Positions 8,056 to 17,737 of a stretch of DNA of 64,000 nucleotides are shown piece after piece. The stretch is from Calditrichaceae bacterium. GTDB taxonomy: Bacteria > Calditrichota > Calditrichia > RBG-13-44-9 > J075. Made by a program: the position numbers and the translations under genes. Numbering within the stretch: the stretch's first letter is position 1; every line of letters starts with the position of its first letter. Under the pieces are notes generated by a model. It was not told the DNA's origin. It worked only from the letters and a program-made list of their open reading frames with translations, and did no database searches. Where the stretch lies: positions 1 through 64,000 of the forward strand of contig JABWBP010000015.1 in assembly GCA_013360445.1 (NCBI GenBank), read 5' to 3'.

Positions 8056-11000
8056 TACTTCAATAACAGCATCCGGCGCGACTGGCGATAATCCCCCGCT
8101 TCGAGCTTGTAGATATAAATTCCGCTGGAGACCGGGGCCCCGCGCTCGTTTCTCCCGTCCCACCGCACCGAATAGTACCCCGCAGGCTGTTTCTGGCTCA
8201 CCAGGGTGCGCACTTTCTGCCCTAAGAGGTTATAAACGGTCAGCTCCACCTCGCTGAATGCCGGCAGTTGATAGCCGATTGCCGTGGAGGGATTGAAGGG
8301 GTTGGGATAATTCTGGTACAGGGCGAATACCGCCGGCGCGCCCGCCCCCGGCAGGTCATCGATCCCGGTAACGCTGCTGAGCGAGATGCGCAATCCCCAC
8401 TCGCTAAAAGTGCCGAGATGCCCCGCTTTGGCGTCCGCCACGTTGATCTGCCAATCCCCGGTATGATTTTGCCCCCGGAAAGCGCTGAGCAGGCCGGGAT
8501 CGGGGCGGAAAACGCCCGCCACCTGCTCCCCGGCGGCAAAGGTTACGTTCTCGATGCTCTCCGCAGCTTCATCATCTAAAACAATGTCGGGATTGACCCC
8601 CGGGCTTCCCAGGGGCAGCGCCGGGTGGCCGGGGCGGTCCAGCAGGGTAATTTCGGTTCCCGCGGGAGAGGTGAGTTTGACCACCAGATCGCCGAAATTG
8701 GGATGGGCGGCTTTGAAAACCACCTCCACGTCGATGATCTGCAAACCGGCATGGCCGGATACGGTTAGCACGTCGCTGACCCCGGCGGGATTGTTGTTGG
8801 GAATGGGAATATTCGGAGCGCGGGAAAGCGCCAGCACCCGGCGAATGTCGAACTCATGAGGCCCGCTAACGGCTTGATTCATGTTGGCAGAGACATCCTG
8901 CGCAATCACCCGGTAGCTGACCAGGTCTCCTAAGGAAACCGCGTTGCTGTCGAACCCGAAAAATCCCTGGTAATTTCCCCCGCTGCCGCTCAACCCGAAG
9001 GGCGGTTGGGGAACCTGGTTGACGGCGTATTCCACCCAGACCGAGTCAATGCCGATATTGTCGCTGGCGCTGGCGGATATTGCCAGGGGCAGCGCGGCAA
9101 TATCCGCGTACGGGATGGGCGCGTGCGCCAGCGCCGGCGGGACGGTGTCGGGGCCGGCATAGAAGCGATAATATTCCGCCGGCGCAGCCGGGGGAGCGCT
9201 TACCCGCAGGCCGTTTTCATCGGACACGGAAATATAGTAATGGATGTGAACGTTGCTCCCCTGGCCGGGAATGGCGGCGAGGTATTGATTTGCGCCCTGC
9301 GGCAGCAGGGGGGCCGAATTGCCAAAGAACAGATCGGTGCTGTAATAAACTAACAGTGAATCGGCCAGCAGCGCAGCGCTGCCGGGAGTAATTTCCGCTT
9401 GCACTTCGTAGGGACCGCTGATGTTTTCGGTATCGCCCAGGGGGGTATGGCTGATCGCGGCGGCCACGGGGGCCAGCGGGGATTCCCAGATGCCCCTGCC
9501 GTAAGTGGCGGCGCGCAGCTTCCCGGAGGCGTAATGGATTTCCAATTCCTGCACGATGACATTGGGCAGGCCGGCGTTGAAAGGCTCCCAATCGGGCATA
9601 TTACGGTTGCGGTAATAAATCCCGATGTCCGTGCCTACGTAGAGCGCGTCCGCGCTGTTTTTCCGCTGCACCACGCAATTGGCCGGGAGATTGGGCAGGG
9701 AGCCGGAATAGTTCGCCCAACTGTTTCCCGCGTTCGTAGAGGCGAAAATTTTGTTCCCGGGAGAATAGCCGGAGAGGGTAACCCAGAGCTTTTCCGGGTC
9801 TTCGTGGGAAACGGCAATGTAAGTGATTGCCCCGCCCAGGGTAACTCCGGCGGTGATGTTGGCCCAGGTTTGGCCCCCGTTGCGGGTGCGGAAAATGTTA
9901 TTCTGGCTGGCGGCGTAAATATACTGCGGATCGGACGGCGCCACCGTCAGGGATTGCAGCGTACCTCCTCCCAGGGCAGAAATTTGCACCCAGGAAGCGC
10001 CGCCGTTGAAGGTTTTCCAGACCTCCCCGAACCCGGCGTAGAGGATTTGCGGATTCTGGGGGTCCATCACATAAGGAGTGACCCAGGCCCCGTTGCCGGT
10101 AATATTATTGGTGACCGAATTGAAGGAAAGCCCGCCATTCAGCGATTTACTCAAACCCCCGTTTTGAATGCAGGCATAGAGAATATTCGGATTGCTGTAG
10201 TCGATGAGCGCCTCCATCCCATCCGCGCCTAACACGTGGGTCCACACCGGCCCGTTCATCAAATTGGTGCCGTTATCCTGGGTGCCGCCGATGAGCAGGT
10301 TTTCGTTGTAGGGATAGCCGCCGAAGCGGTAAAACTGGGTATTCGCCAGCCCGGCGCTGATATCCGTCCACACTTCCCCGCCATCGCCGGTTTGAAAAAT
10401 TCCCCCGTCCGAGCCGGCGTATAAAACGTTGCCGTGAAAATCCAGCGCGTGAATATCCGCGTGCACGTAGGGGTAAGCCTGCTCCGGGTAGAACCAGTAA
10501 GCGTTCAAATCCCAACTGACCCCGCCGTCGCCGGATTTCCAGATGTTGATTCCCCCGACGTAGATCTCTTCCGCATTCACCGGGGAAGCGGCAACCGCCA
10601 GGTCGTACCAGCTTTGTCCCCCCACGCTGGAGCCGTTCGGCGCATAACCTAAAATATTGGGACTGTTGGAACGCAGCGAGAAAGAAACGCCGCCGTTGGT
10701 GGAACGGTACAATCCGTAGAAGTCGGAGTTAGCGGAGCTACCCCCTACCAGGTACACGTAATCGGGGTTGGCCGGGGTCACCGCAATCGCAAGGCGGTTT
10801 ACGGCCGCGGAAGAGGGAACCCCGGCGCCGATTTGGGTGAAAGAACCGCCGGTATCCGTGGAGCGGTGGAAGGTGGTTCCGCAGACGTACACTACCGCGG
10901 GATCAAAGGGTTTGAACTCCATATCCTTGAAATCCCCGGCGAGGGAGAGGCTCCAGCTCGCCCCGGCGTCGGTGGATTTGTAAACCCCGCTATTGGTCGC

Positions 11001-11732
11001 CGCCAGCAAAACGTTAGTTTGGGCGGGGTGAATCAGAATTTTGCTGATCCGGCGGGCCTGGTAAATCGTCCAATTCAGCCCGGTGGGATTCCAGGTAAGG
11101 CCGCCGTCGGTAGATTTCAGCGCCCCGATGCTGTAAGTATCCCCGGCGTCGCCGTCGCCGGTGCCCAGGTAAACAATATCGGGATCGAAGGGATCGATGG
11201 CGATGCTGGTCACCCCTAACACCGGCAAATCATCGGTAGTGGTGTTCCAGGTGCTGCCCCCGTCGTAAGAAACCCACAACCCCCCGGAGGGCGCGCCGAC
11301 GTAGATAATATCGCTGTTGTTGGGGTGCACGGCGCTACAGTTTATGCGCCCGATGCCGGGATTATAGCTGGTCGTCACCCAGGAGGTGGGTCCCAGGGGC
11401 GTCCAATTCGAAAAATCGCTGATGGAAGTCAGGCGGCGGTGAGATGCAGCGTATTCCGCGTAGGCCCTGGCGGCCTGGTCGGGCGCGGGAATCCTTCCGG
11501 AAGGATACACCCGCGGCTCCATGAAGTATTCCCAGCGTTTGAACTGCTTCCAGCCGCTCCCGCGCTCGATTTTTTTGCCTTCCCAGTACTCATTGAAACT
11601 GCGTTGAATATCATAAAAATTAGCGTTGGGGTCTTGCATCAACCGCACCCACTCCTGCTGGGCGTACGAAGATTGTACTGCCCATAACCCGCAAACCAGC
11701 ATCCCGATCAACACTTTGCTTTTGAAATTCAT
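8055..11732 (-). CDS. Secreted VPS10/BNR-propeller protein with P-domain and type IX-like sorting tail
   Basis: This 1225-residue exported protein begins with a signal peptide cut near SSYA-QQ. Residues about 110-770 carry many YxSTDGGxSW-type BNR/sortilin (VPS10) repeats forming one or two large beta-propellers. A segment with Ig-like features follows, then a proprotein-convertase P-domain (about 1000-1130; HPNFGDLVVKLTSPAGTEITLLD ... HTGDWQINVAD in outline). The end is a NYPNPFNPSTAIGYQL ... GIYIYKL sorting domain of the type IX kind. Such proteins are secreted and held at the surface; their ligands are unknown. A weak AAGGTG precedes the ATG. Confidence 0.85.
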   Translation of the reverse strand: MNFKSKVLIGMLVCGLWAVQSSYAQQEWVRLMQDPNANFYDIQRSFNEYWEGKKIERGSGWKQFKRWEYFMEPRVYPSGRIPAPDQAARAYAEYAASHRRLTSISDFSNWTPLGPTSWVTTSYNPGIGRINCSAVHPNNSDIIYVGAPSGGLWVSYDGGSTWNTTTDDLPVLGVTSIAIDPFDPDIVYLGTGDGDAGDTYSIGALKSTDGGLTWNPTGLNWTIYQARRISKILIHPAQTNVLLAATNSGVYKSTDAGASWSLSLAGDFKDMEFKPFDPAVVYVCGTTFHRSTDTGGSFTQIGAGVPSSAAVNRLAIAVTPANPDYVYLVGGSSANSDFYGLYRSTNGGVSFSLRSNSPNILGYAPNGSSVGGQSWYDLAVAASPVNAEEIYVGGINIWKSGDGGVSWDLNAYWFYPEQAYPYVHADIHALDFHGNVLYAGSDGGIFQTGDGGEVWTDISAGLANTQFYRFGGYPYNENLLIGGTQDNGTNLMNGPVWTHVLGADGMEALIDYSNPNILYACIQNGGLSKSLNGGLSFNSVTNNITGNGAWVTPYVMDPQNPQILYAGFGEVWKTFNGGASWVQISALGGGTLQSLTVAPSDPQYIYAASQNNIFRTRNGGQTWANITAGVTLGGAITYIAVSHEDPEKLWVTLSGYSPGNKIFASTNAGNSWANYSGSLPNLPANCVVQRKNSADALYVGTDIGIYYRNRNMPDWEPFNAGLPNVIVQELEIHYASGKLRAATYGRGIWESPLAPVAAAISHTPLGDTENISGPYEVQAEITPGSAALLADSLLVYYSTDLFFGNSAPLLPQGANQYLAAIPGQGSNVHIHYYISVSDENGLRVSAPPAAPAEYYRFYAGPDTVPPALAHAPIPYADIAALPLAISASASDNIGIDSVWVEYAVNQVPQPPFGLSGSGGNYQGFFGFDSNAVSLGDLVSYRVIAQDVSANMNQAVSGPHEFDIRRVLALSRAPNIPIPNNNPAGVSDVLTVSGHAGLQIIDVEVVFKAAHPNFGDLVVKLTSPAGTEITLLDRPGHPALPLGSPGVNPDIVLDDEAAESIENVTFAAGEQVAGVFRPDPGLLSAFRGQNHTGDWQINVADAKAGHLGTFSEWGLRISLSSVTGIDDLPGAGAPAVFALYQNYPNPFNPSTAIGYQLPAFSEVELTVYNLLGQKVRTLVSQKQPAGYYSVRWDGRNERGAPVSSGIYIYKLEAGDYRQSRRMLLLK

Positions 11733-11981
11733 GGCGCACCTTGTGGTTAAATGTATCAGAACCCTTCACCTGAAAATTTTCGCTGAATATGTAAAGCGGC
11801 GGAGAGTGAGGCAAGAGAAATTCTCCATTGGCGAGAGCCGCACCTCCCTGCAGCGCCTTGTAGCAGGTTCAACTGCCCCTGCATACTGCTCCTGCCCCGG
11901 CTCCTGCCCCTTGAGCCTGGAAGGCGAAATCCCGATTTGCATCCCCGGATGGACGCGTTTTTATCGGGATGCCCCTGTTTT

Positions 11982-12593
11982 TTACTCTTCCAGCGCCACG
12001 CTCACCCGGATCAACCCCCGGAAATCGCCTTCTTTGTAACCGGTGGCTTTGTCATCCGGGTAGAGGGCGGCTAATTGGGCGGAGACTTCCTGCGTCAACA
12101 TATTTGGGTCGCCGTGGCAGTTGAGGCACAATCCGGCGGTGAGCAACGGCTGGTAATAGCGGAAGGTGGTCTCACCTTCGCGCTGGATTTTCTGGATATA
12201 AGAGGGCGGGAGAGCTTCTCCCTTTTGCGCGGCGGCTTCGTAAACCTGCAAAGCCTGCGCGTCCCACTCATCCGGGGCATTTTGGGGGTTGCGGTATTTG
12301 AAGGTGGTGCGCTTCACTGCCAACACGTTTTCGGAGCTGTCAACGATGCTTTCGGTGAGTTGCAGCGCCTTGTTGCTGCACACTTCGATAGCCGCGCCGG
12401 TTCCCCCGCTTTGCATAGCGGCGGTCAACTCCGCAACCAGGGTCTGCTTCAGCTTGCCCGCTGCGGCTTCCCCGATGGCGGCGACTTTCTGCGCTTCCGC
12501 GGGGGTGGGCTGGCTTTCTACGGATTTCTGTTCCTGGCAGCCGAGGAACAGGAACACCGCGGCCAACGCGCTGAGGTAAAGGGATTTTTTCAT
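11982..12593 (-). CDS. DUF3365 haem-binding lipoprotein (Tll0287-like)
   Basis: The start at 12593 has AGGAGAAA in front, and it opens directly on a lipoprotein signal (VFLFLGC). The 203-residue product holds one c-type haem motif, CLNCH, near the C-terminal third and the surrounding pattern of DUF3365 (TFKYRNPQNAPDEWDAQALQVY, GKEGDFRGLIRVSV-like end). Members of this family bind haem in PAS-like folds and are proposed redox or gas sensors. It stands alone on the minus strand, so its partner is unclear. Haem attachment is inferred from the motif. Confidence 0.85.
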   Translation of the reverse strand: MKKSLYLSALAAVFLFLGCQEQKSVESQPTPAEAQKVAAIGEAAAGKLKQTLVAELTAAMQSGGTGAAIEVCSNKALQLTESIVDSSENVLAVKRTTFKYRNPQNAPDEWDAQALQVYEAAAQKGEALPPSYIQKIQREGETTFRYYQPLLTAGLCLNCHGDPNMLTQEVSAQLAALYPDDKATGYKEGDFRGLIRVSVALEE

Positions 12594-13070
12594 GATCGGT
12601 TTCTCCTGATTTTGGGTGAATGGCATGGAAAAAGCGTCCCCTAATGAAACAATATTAAGGTTTCAATATATGGCAGATTGCCTTTTTTTGCAAATAATTG
12701 GGATAACCTCAAATTTCTTTTTGGAAATCCGTTAAAGCTTTGATAATTTCTTTCGTTCGAAATTGCCATACGCAACTTTCATATTCAAAGCAATGGCCAG
12801 AACGCCTGCCGGATCTGTCGGGGTTACTGAAAGCAGGGCAAATCAACAGGATCGACAAGGCAATTCTTCACGATAAAATTATCGAAAAACTCGCTGGGGG
12901 TGACAGCGATGCGCTATAATCCCGAATCATGCCCAACCATTTTCATGCGGTTTTGCGGTTGGCGGGTGACGGCGGGATCGTTATCCGCCGTTATTCAAAA
13001 TTTCACGTCGATAACGTCGCGCAAAATGGGAATTGGATAAAAACAACCCGATTGATTGGGAACCGGAAAA
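12594..13070. other. Intergenic stretch with decayed transposase sequence
   Basis: Apart from the RAYT remnant at 12929-13029 described separately, I see no gene. The half near 12594 is AT-rich and should contain the promoter of the haem lipoprotein; the segment 12800-12920 has an open stretch (DLSGLLKAGQINRIDKAI-like) that I cannot assign and that has no start. Confidence 0.5.
12929..13029 (+). pseudogene. Remnant of a RAYT/Y1 transposase gene
   Basis: The bases encoding MPNHFHAVLRLAGDG (from 12929) match the HUH-motif region of the intact transposase at about 17253-17295, and the following TTATCCGCCGTTATTCAAAA block matches about 17525-17565 of the same gene. The segment between the two, which in the intact gene holds the palindromic repeats, is absent, and the frame is broken. 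It lies directly upstream of a kinase gene that carries one of those repeats. This points to a former complete or deleted copy at this place. Confidence 0.75.
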
Positions 13071-15641
13071 ATGATCGGTAAATCTATACTTCACTATAAA
13101 ATTGTAGAAAAGTTAGGCGAAGGCGGCATGGGCGTGGTGTACCTGGCGGAAGATACCCGCCTGGAGCGCAAGGTTGCCATCAAATTCCTGCCGCGGCAGA
13201 TTGCCGCCAATGCCAAAGAACGGAAGCGGTTCGAGATTGAAGCCAAAGCCGCCGCAGCGTTGAACCACCCCAACATCGCCACGATTCATGCGATTGAAGA
13301 GGCCAAAGGCGACATTTTCATCGTTATGGAATACATCGAAGGCCGGGAATTGGGGGAAATTATTGCCGTAGGGGCGAAGCATTCCGTGCAACCCCTTTCT
13401 TCGGAACAAAACGACGTCGCCGGGAATGCTTCGCCCCAACCCGACCATATACCCATCGACCAAATCATCCCCATCGCCATCCAAATCGCCGAGGGCCTGC
13501 AAGCCGCCCACGAAAAAGACGTTGTGCACCGCGACATCAAATCCTCCAACATCATGATTGATTCAAGGGGACGGGTCAAAATCATGGATTTTGGCCTGGC
13601 AAAGGTGCGCGGCGGGGCGTTGCTTACCAAGGAGCATACCACGCTCGGCACTGCGGCGTATATGTCGCCGGAGCAGGCGCGGGGGAAAGCGGTGGATCAG
13701 CGCACCGACATCTGGTCGTTTGGGGTAGTGTTTTACGAAATGCTCACCGGGGAGCTGCCCTTCAAAAGCGAGTTCGAACAGGCGCTGATTTATTTGATCT
13801 TGAATGAAGAACCGCAGCCCCTGACCAGTTTACGCCCGGAAATTCCCTTCGAGATCGAACAGATCGTCAAAAAAGCCCTGGAGAAGGACGTCCAACAACG
13901 ATACGGCTCCATGAAAGAACTGCTGGAGGACCTGGAAAACTTTCGCCGGGGAATACGCGCAGTTCCGGCGCAGGCACCTGCAACGGAACCGGAGGTAGCG
14001 AAAAATTCCGTGGCGGTCATCGATTTCACCAATCTCAGCGGCGACGCGGCGCTTGATTGGCTGTGCGGGGGAATTGCCGAGACGGTAACGGTTGACCTCA
14101 AGAAAATTTCGGCGCTCAAAGTGGTGGGCCGGGAAAGGGTTGCAAAAGCCATGGCGCCTTTCGCCGGGCAGAAGATTGCCGAAGAACATACCCTGATTCT
14201 TGGTAAAAACCTGGGCGTGCGATGGGTAGTCTGGGGCGGGTTTCAAAAAATTGGCCAGACTCTCCGGATCACCGCGCACTTCAGCGAAGTCTCCAGCGGC
14301 GAGTGGGTCGGATCGACCAAAGCGGATGGGGCGATGGAGGATATTTTCAAGCTTCAGGATCAAATCGTCATCAACCTGACGGATACCTTAAACCTGGCGC
14401 TGACGCCCTCGGAAATCCAAAAGATCGAAACGCCGGAAACCCTGGATATCGAGGCTTATGAATATTGCGCCAGGGCCCGGCAACTGTTCTACCGCTTTGG
14501 AAAATCCAGCTTTGAACAGGCCCGGGAACTGTTTGAGCAGGCGATTGCGATTGATCCCAGATATGCCCTGGCCTATTCCGGCCTGGGAAGCGTCCACATT
14601 TTCCGGTTTATCGGGCAGGCCGACGTGCGCGACCTTGACGTGGGCATCTCCTATTTGCAAAAGGCCATCGAATACGAACCGGACCTGGCCGAGCCATACC
14701 TCAGGCTGACCTACGCCTATACCCGCAGACAAAGATTGGAGGAAGCGGTGCAAACCGGGCAGAAGGCGGCGGCGCTGGATCCCGAAAATTTTCACGCTCA
14801 CTACTTTTTAGCAGCGGCCTGCTGGTTCAAGGCGTTGCAGGAATATGAGCTGACCCTGGTGGCTGACGCGGTGGCGCACCTGAAAAAGACCATCGCCCTG
14901 CAGCCGCAATTCGAACCGGCGCACCAGGTGATTGCCTGGATTTATATGCAAAACGGCCGCTATTCCGAAGCCAAAGAACACTGGGAACAGGCGGTTGCAA
15001 TTGAAGAATCCGGGAAATTTGAGGGCGAAAGATTTGTGGGCGCTTTCACTCACCTGGGAAACTGGTATGCTCGCAATCAGCAGCCGGAGGCGGCGCTGGA
15101 GTGCTTCCAACGCTCCTTGAAATTACTGGAAAAATCCGACCATTTCTATTGCGATACCATCCGGGTTCTTACGTATTGTTATTGGGCAGTGCTTCATTAT
15201 CATCGCGGCCAGTATGATGAAGCCCTTAAATTGTATAAGACCGGGCGGGAGCTCGTTGCAAAAAATCCCAAAGCGATGGGGACAGATTATCTTCTCATCA
15301 AAATCCAGCTCTGGCGGGCACGGAGCTTTTATAAACTGGGGATGCAGCGGGAAGCCAAACAGAATTTAGAAGCGGCTCTCGCGTTGTTTCAATCCAGAAA
15401 GGGGTACGACTTTAACATTATCTGGGAGGGAAACGACGCGCAAATCTATTACGACTTCGCCGGTTATTATGCCCTGGGAAATCAACTGCAAGAAGCCCTC
15501 GAATATTTGCGCAAAGCGGTTGCCTGCGGCTGGGCGGACCTCCCCTCTCTCGAAGCGGATGAAGGCTTTGCCCGGCTCCGGGAGGATGCGGAGTATCAAA
15601 AAATTGTGCTGGAGATAAAGGTGCGGATGCAGTTGCTGTGA
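13071..15641 (+). CDS. Soluble Ser/Thr protein kinase with TolB-like domain and TPR array
   Basis: The kinase phosphorylates Ser/Thr of unknown partners. From the ATG at 13071 (a TTG 15 bases earlier is possible) residues 10-290 form a bacterial PknB-type domain: glycine loop GEGGMG, Lys in VAIKFL, HRD (153-155), DFG (173-175), and SPE in place of APE. Residues about 315-430 resemble the TolB-like/FlgO-like domain (SVAVIDFTNLSGDAALDWL), common between regulators and TPRs. About 460-830 are TPR repeats for protein binding. There is no membrane segment. Between helices D and E lies a 23-residue insert (VGAKHSVQPLSSEQNDVAGN...), which is a translated copy of a palindromic DNA repeat. No strong ribosome site is visible. 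Confidence 0.88.
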   Translation: MIGKSILHYKIVEKLGEGGMGVVYLAEDTRLERKVAIKFLPRQIAANAKERKRFEIEAKAAAALNHPNIATIHAIEEAKGDIFIVMEYIEGRELGEIIAVGAKHSVQPLSSEQNDVAGNASPQPDHIPIDQIIPIAIQIAEGLQAAHEKDVVHRDIKSSNIMIDSRGRVKIMDFGLAKVRGGALLTKEHTTLGTAAYMSPEQARGKAVDQRTDIWSFGVVFYEMLTGELPFKSEFEQALIYLILNEEPQPLTSLRPEIPFEIEQIVKKALEKDVQQRYGSMKELLEDLENFRRGIRAVPAQAPATEPEVAKNSVAVIDFTNLSGDAALDWLCGGIAETVTVDLKKISALKVVGRERVAKAMAPFAGQKIAEEHTLILGKNLGVRWVVWGGFQKIGQTLRITAHFSEVSSGEWVGSTKADGAMEDIFKLQDQIVINLTDTLNLALTPSEIQKIETPETLDIEAYEYCARARQLFYRFGKSSFEQARELFEQAIAIDPRYALAYSGLGSVHIFRFIGQADVRDLDVGISYLQKAIEYEPDLAEPYLRLTYAYTRRQRLEEAVQTGQKAAALDPENFHAHYFLAAACWFKALQEYELTLVADAVAHLKKTIALQPQFEPAHQVIAWIYMQNGRYSEAKEHWEQAVAIEESGKFEGERFVGAFTHLGNWYARNQQPEAALECFQRSLKLLEKSDHFYCDTIRVLTYCYWAVLHYHRGQYDEALKLYKTGRELVAKNPKAMGTDYLLIKIQLWRARSFYKLGMQREAKQNLEAALALFQSRKGYDFNIIWEGNDAQIYYDFAGYYALGNQLQEALEYLRKAVACGWADLPSLEADEGFARLREDAEYQKIVLEIKVRMQLL
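13368..13438 (+). repeat. In-frame palindromic (REP-like) element inside the kinase gene
   Basis: The element starts GTAGGGGCGAAGCATTCC and ends with its complement GGGAATGCTTCGCCCC. It adds about 23 codons to the loop between kinase helices D and E without breaking the frame. The best copy, at 17406-17478, differs at only a few bases, and both are read in the same frame. Confidence 0.85.
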
Positions 15642-16143
15642 AGGAGGCAAATCATAAATATTCAGCCACAGAGAACACAGAGATCACAGAGGATAAATTT
15701 AGAGCATGTAGAATCGTTATCCCTGTAACGAAACATTTTTTTCTACAAAAAAAGGTTAGGGAGCCAGAAAAAAATAATGTACCCAACTGAGCGCACAGAG
15801 TTATTGAAACACATTAGCGTTCAGTGGTACAATAAAAAGGGCGAAAGCCCTTATTTAACAAACCTTTCCATGTCTCTGTACTACAAGCATGCAACATCTT
15901 GTTTTTTTAGCAAGTTTTTAGACCACTAAAGGTCGTTTTTTAACCGCCGAGAACGCTGAGTGCCGCAGAGGTTTTTGTATGATATTAATCTCTGCGTTTC
16001 TCCGCGGACTCTGCGGTTAAAATAAAATTCGCGCACATTTGGTTGCAGCCTGCCCCTTTGGGGGCTACGCCGCGCTAAGATCTCTATGGCAAAATGCCTG
16101 AATAGTTTCGGAAAGCCATTGAAAATTTAGGGAGAAGAATATC
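15642..16143. repeat. Gene-free stretch with hairpins (CACAGAG family)
   Basis: No gene is seen. A single CAGCCACAGAGAACACAGAG arm lies at about 15661-15690. A terminator-like hairpin AAGGGCGAAAGCCCTT followed by ATTT is at about 15837-15858. At 15940-16020 TTAACCGCCGAGAACGCTGA and its near complement TCCGCGGACTCTGCGGTTAA form a long imperfect stem of the CACAGAG/GCAGAG family. The remainder, with two T-rich runs near 15738 and 15930, shows nothing I can name. Confidence 0.65.
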
Positions 16144-17025
16144 ATGATTTTGATTGTTGGCGCTACCAGCAAGCTCGGCAGGGCCCTCATACCGCTGCTG
16201 CTGGCGGAAGGCGTTCCGGTGCGCGCCATGACCCGGGCGCCGGAAAAGGCGGAGGACCTGCGGAATGCCGGCGTGGAAATCGTCGCCGGAGATTTACGCG
16301 ATCCCGCCTCGCTGGCGAAAGCCTGCGCAGGAGCGGAAAAAGTGCTGGCCGCCGCCCATGCCTTCCTGGGCCGGGGCAATAATATACCTGAGAAGGTGGA
16401 CTGGGCCGGCAACCGCCATTTGATCGACGCCGCCAAAGCCGCCGGCGTCAAGCATTTTGTGTTTACTTCCGCCCTGGGGGCCGGCGCGGATCACCCGGTT
16501 GATTTCTTCCGCATCAAATACCAGGTGGAAGAATATCTTCGCAACAGCGGGCTCAGTTACACCATTTTGCGACCGGCGCCTTTTATGGAGATGTGGGCAG
16601 AGTTGATCGGGAAGCCGGTTGTTACCGGGGGAAAGGCAACGATCTTTGGCCGGGGCAAAACGCCGGTCAATTTTGTTTCGGTGGAAGACCTGGCGCGCTT
16701 TGCTAAAATCGCGTTGGAGGATCCTACTGCAAGCGGCCAAATTATCTCCATTGGCGGGCCGGAGAACCTGACCGTGGAGCAAGTGGTGGAAATCTTTGAG
16801 CGCGTCTGCGGCCGCCGGGCGAAAAAGAGCCACGTGCCGCTGCCCCTCATGCGCGTTATGAGATTGCTTACGCGGCCCCTCAACCCCGCGCTCAGCCGCC
16901 AGATTGCCATGGGAATCTTCATGGACACCGCTGACCAGGCCTTTGACATGAGCGATACCCTGAAGCGCTACCCCCTGGAATTGACGCGGCTGGAGGAGGT
17001 GGTGCGGCGGCGGTATGGGATATGA
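16144..17025 (+). CDS. NmrA-like / atypical SDR NAD(P)-binding protein
   Basis: The 293-residue protein starts with a Rossmann nucleotide site, ILIVGATSKLGRAL (residues 3-16), then VRAMTRAPEKAEDL and the GDLRDPASL motif seen in NmrA and related atypical short-chain dehydrogenases. HFVFTSALGAGADHPVDFFRIKYQVEEYLRNSGL and YTILRPAPFMEMW are family-typical. Such proteins act as NAD(P)H-dependent reductases or redox-sensing binders; the substrate cannot be read here. GGAGAAGAATATC precedes the ATG. Its stop overlaps the start of the transposase by four bases (ATGA), probably by chance insertion rather than a shared function. Confidence 0.8.
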   Translation: MILIVGATSKLGRALIPLLLAEGVPVRAMTRAPEKAEDLRNAGVEIVAGDLRDPASLAKACAGAEKVLAAAHAFLGRGNNIPEKVDWAGNRHLIDAAKAAGVKHFVFTSALGAGADHPVDFFRIKYQVEEYLRNSGLSYTILRPAPFMEMWAELIGKPVVTGGKATIFGRGKTPVNFVSVEDLARFAKIALEDPTASGQIISIGGPENLTVEQVVEIFERVCGRRAKKSHVPLPLMRVMRLLTRPLNPALSRQIAMGIFMDTADQAFDMSDTLKRYPLELTRLEEVVRRRYGI

Positions 17026-17732
17026 AATACGATCCGGAGAAACATCACCGTAAATCGATCCGGTTAAAGGGATATGATTATTCCCGCGCCGGCGCTTATT
17101 TTGTAACGATTTGCGTACAAAACCGGGAATGTCTCTTTGGTGAAATCCGAAACGGGAAAATGCTATTGAACGATTTTGGCAAAATCATTGATCATCATTG
17201 GCAAAAAATTCCCACCCATTTTGAGAATGCGGCATTGGATGAATATGTCATAATGCCCAATCATTTTCATGGGGTTTTATGGTTGGTGGGTGATGGGAAT
17301 ACGGCGAACCCCGAAAACGCCATAACCGGGATCACCGTAGGGGCGAAGCATTCCGGGCAACCTATTGCAACCGAACACGACGATGTTGCCGGGAATGCCG
17401 GGAACGTAGGGGCGAAGCATTCCGGGCAACCCCTTTCTTCGGAACAAAACGACGTTGCCGGGAATGCTTCGCCCCTACGACGCCCCAACCAACACCCCGA
17501 CCGCCCCGCCGGCACGGCACCGGGATCATTGTCCGCCGTTATCCAAAATTTCACGTCAATAACGTCGCGCAAAATCAATCGAATTCGCAAAACGCCCGGT
17601 AAAAAATTGTGGCAGCGCAATTTCCATGACCACATCATCCGCAACGGCAGGGAATTGTTCAATATCCGCCAATACATTATCGACAATCCTCTGAAATGGG
17701 AAGTTGATAATGAAAATCCCAATGCGGTTTGA
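17022..17732 (+). CDS. RAYT-type Y1 (HUH) transposase carrying two in-frame palindromic repeats
   Basis: This 236-residue protein opens with the RAYT signature KSIRLKGYDYSRAGAYFVTI, has the metal-binding HUH motif HFH (81-83, in MPNHFHG) and a candidate catalytic Tyr at 218 in RQYIIDNP. RAYTs are IS200/IS605-related enzymes that process short REP hairpins with a GTAG-type foot. Residues 106-152 are two tandem copies of a translated palindromic repeat (VGAKHSGQP... twice) between the HUH and Tyr regions, so the gene has been enlarged by about 46 codons by what look like its own kind of target. Whether it is still active is unknown. A third repeat copy lies just after the stop. Confidence 0.85.
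   Translation: MKYDPEKHHRKSIRLKGYDYSRAGAYFVTICVQNRECLFGEIRNGKMLLNDFGKIIDHHWQKIPTHFENAALDEYVIMPNHFHGVLWLVGDGNTANPENAITGITVGAKHSGQPIATEHDDVAGNAGNVGAKHSGQPLSSEQNDVAGNASPLRRPNQHPDRPAGTAPGSLSAVIQNFTSITSRKINRIRKTPGKKLWQRNFHDHIIRNGRELFNIRQYIIDNPLKWEVDNENPNAV
17337..17478 (+). repeat. Two tandem in-frame palindromic elements inside the RAYT gene
   Basis: Copy one (about 17337-17398) has a full left arm and a truncated right arm; copy two (17406-17478, 73 bp) is complete. Its 25-base arms, GTAGGGGCGAAGCATTCC plus GGGCAAC on the left, pair with the right end at 24 of 25 positions around a loop of about 23 bases. GTAG at the foot is what characterised RAYT enzymes recognise next to REP hairpins. Both are read in the same frame as the kinase copy. 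Confidence 0.9.
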
Positions 17733-17737
17733 AATTG

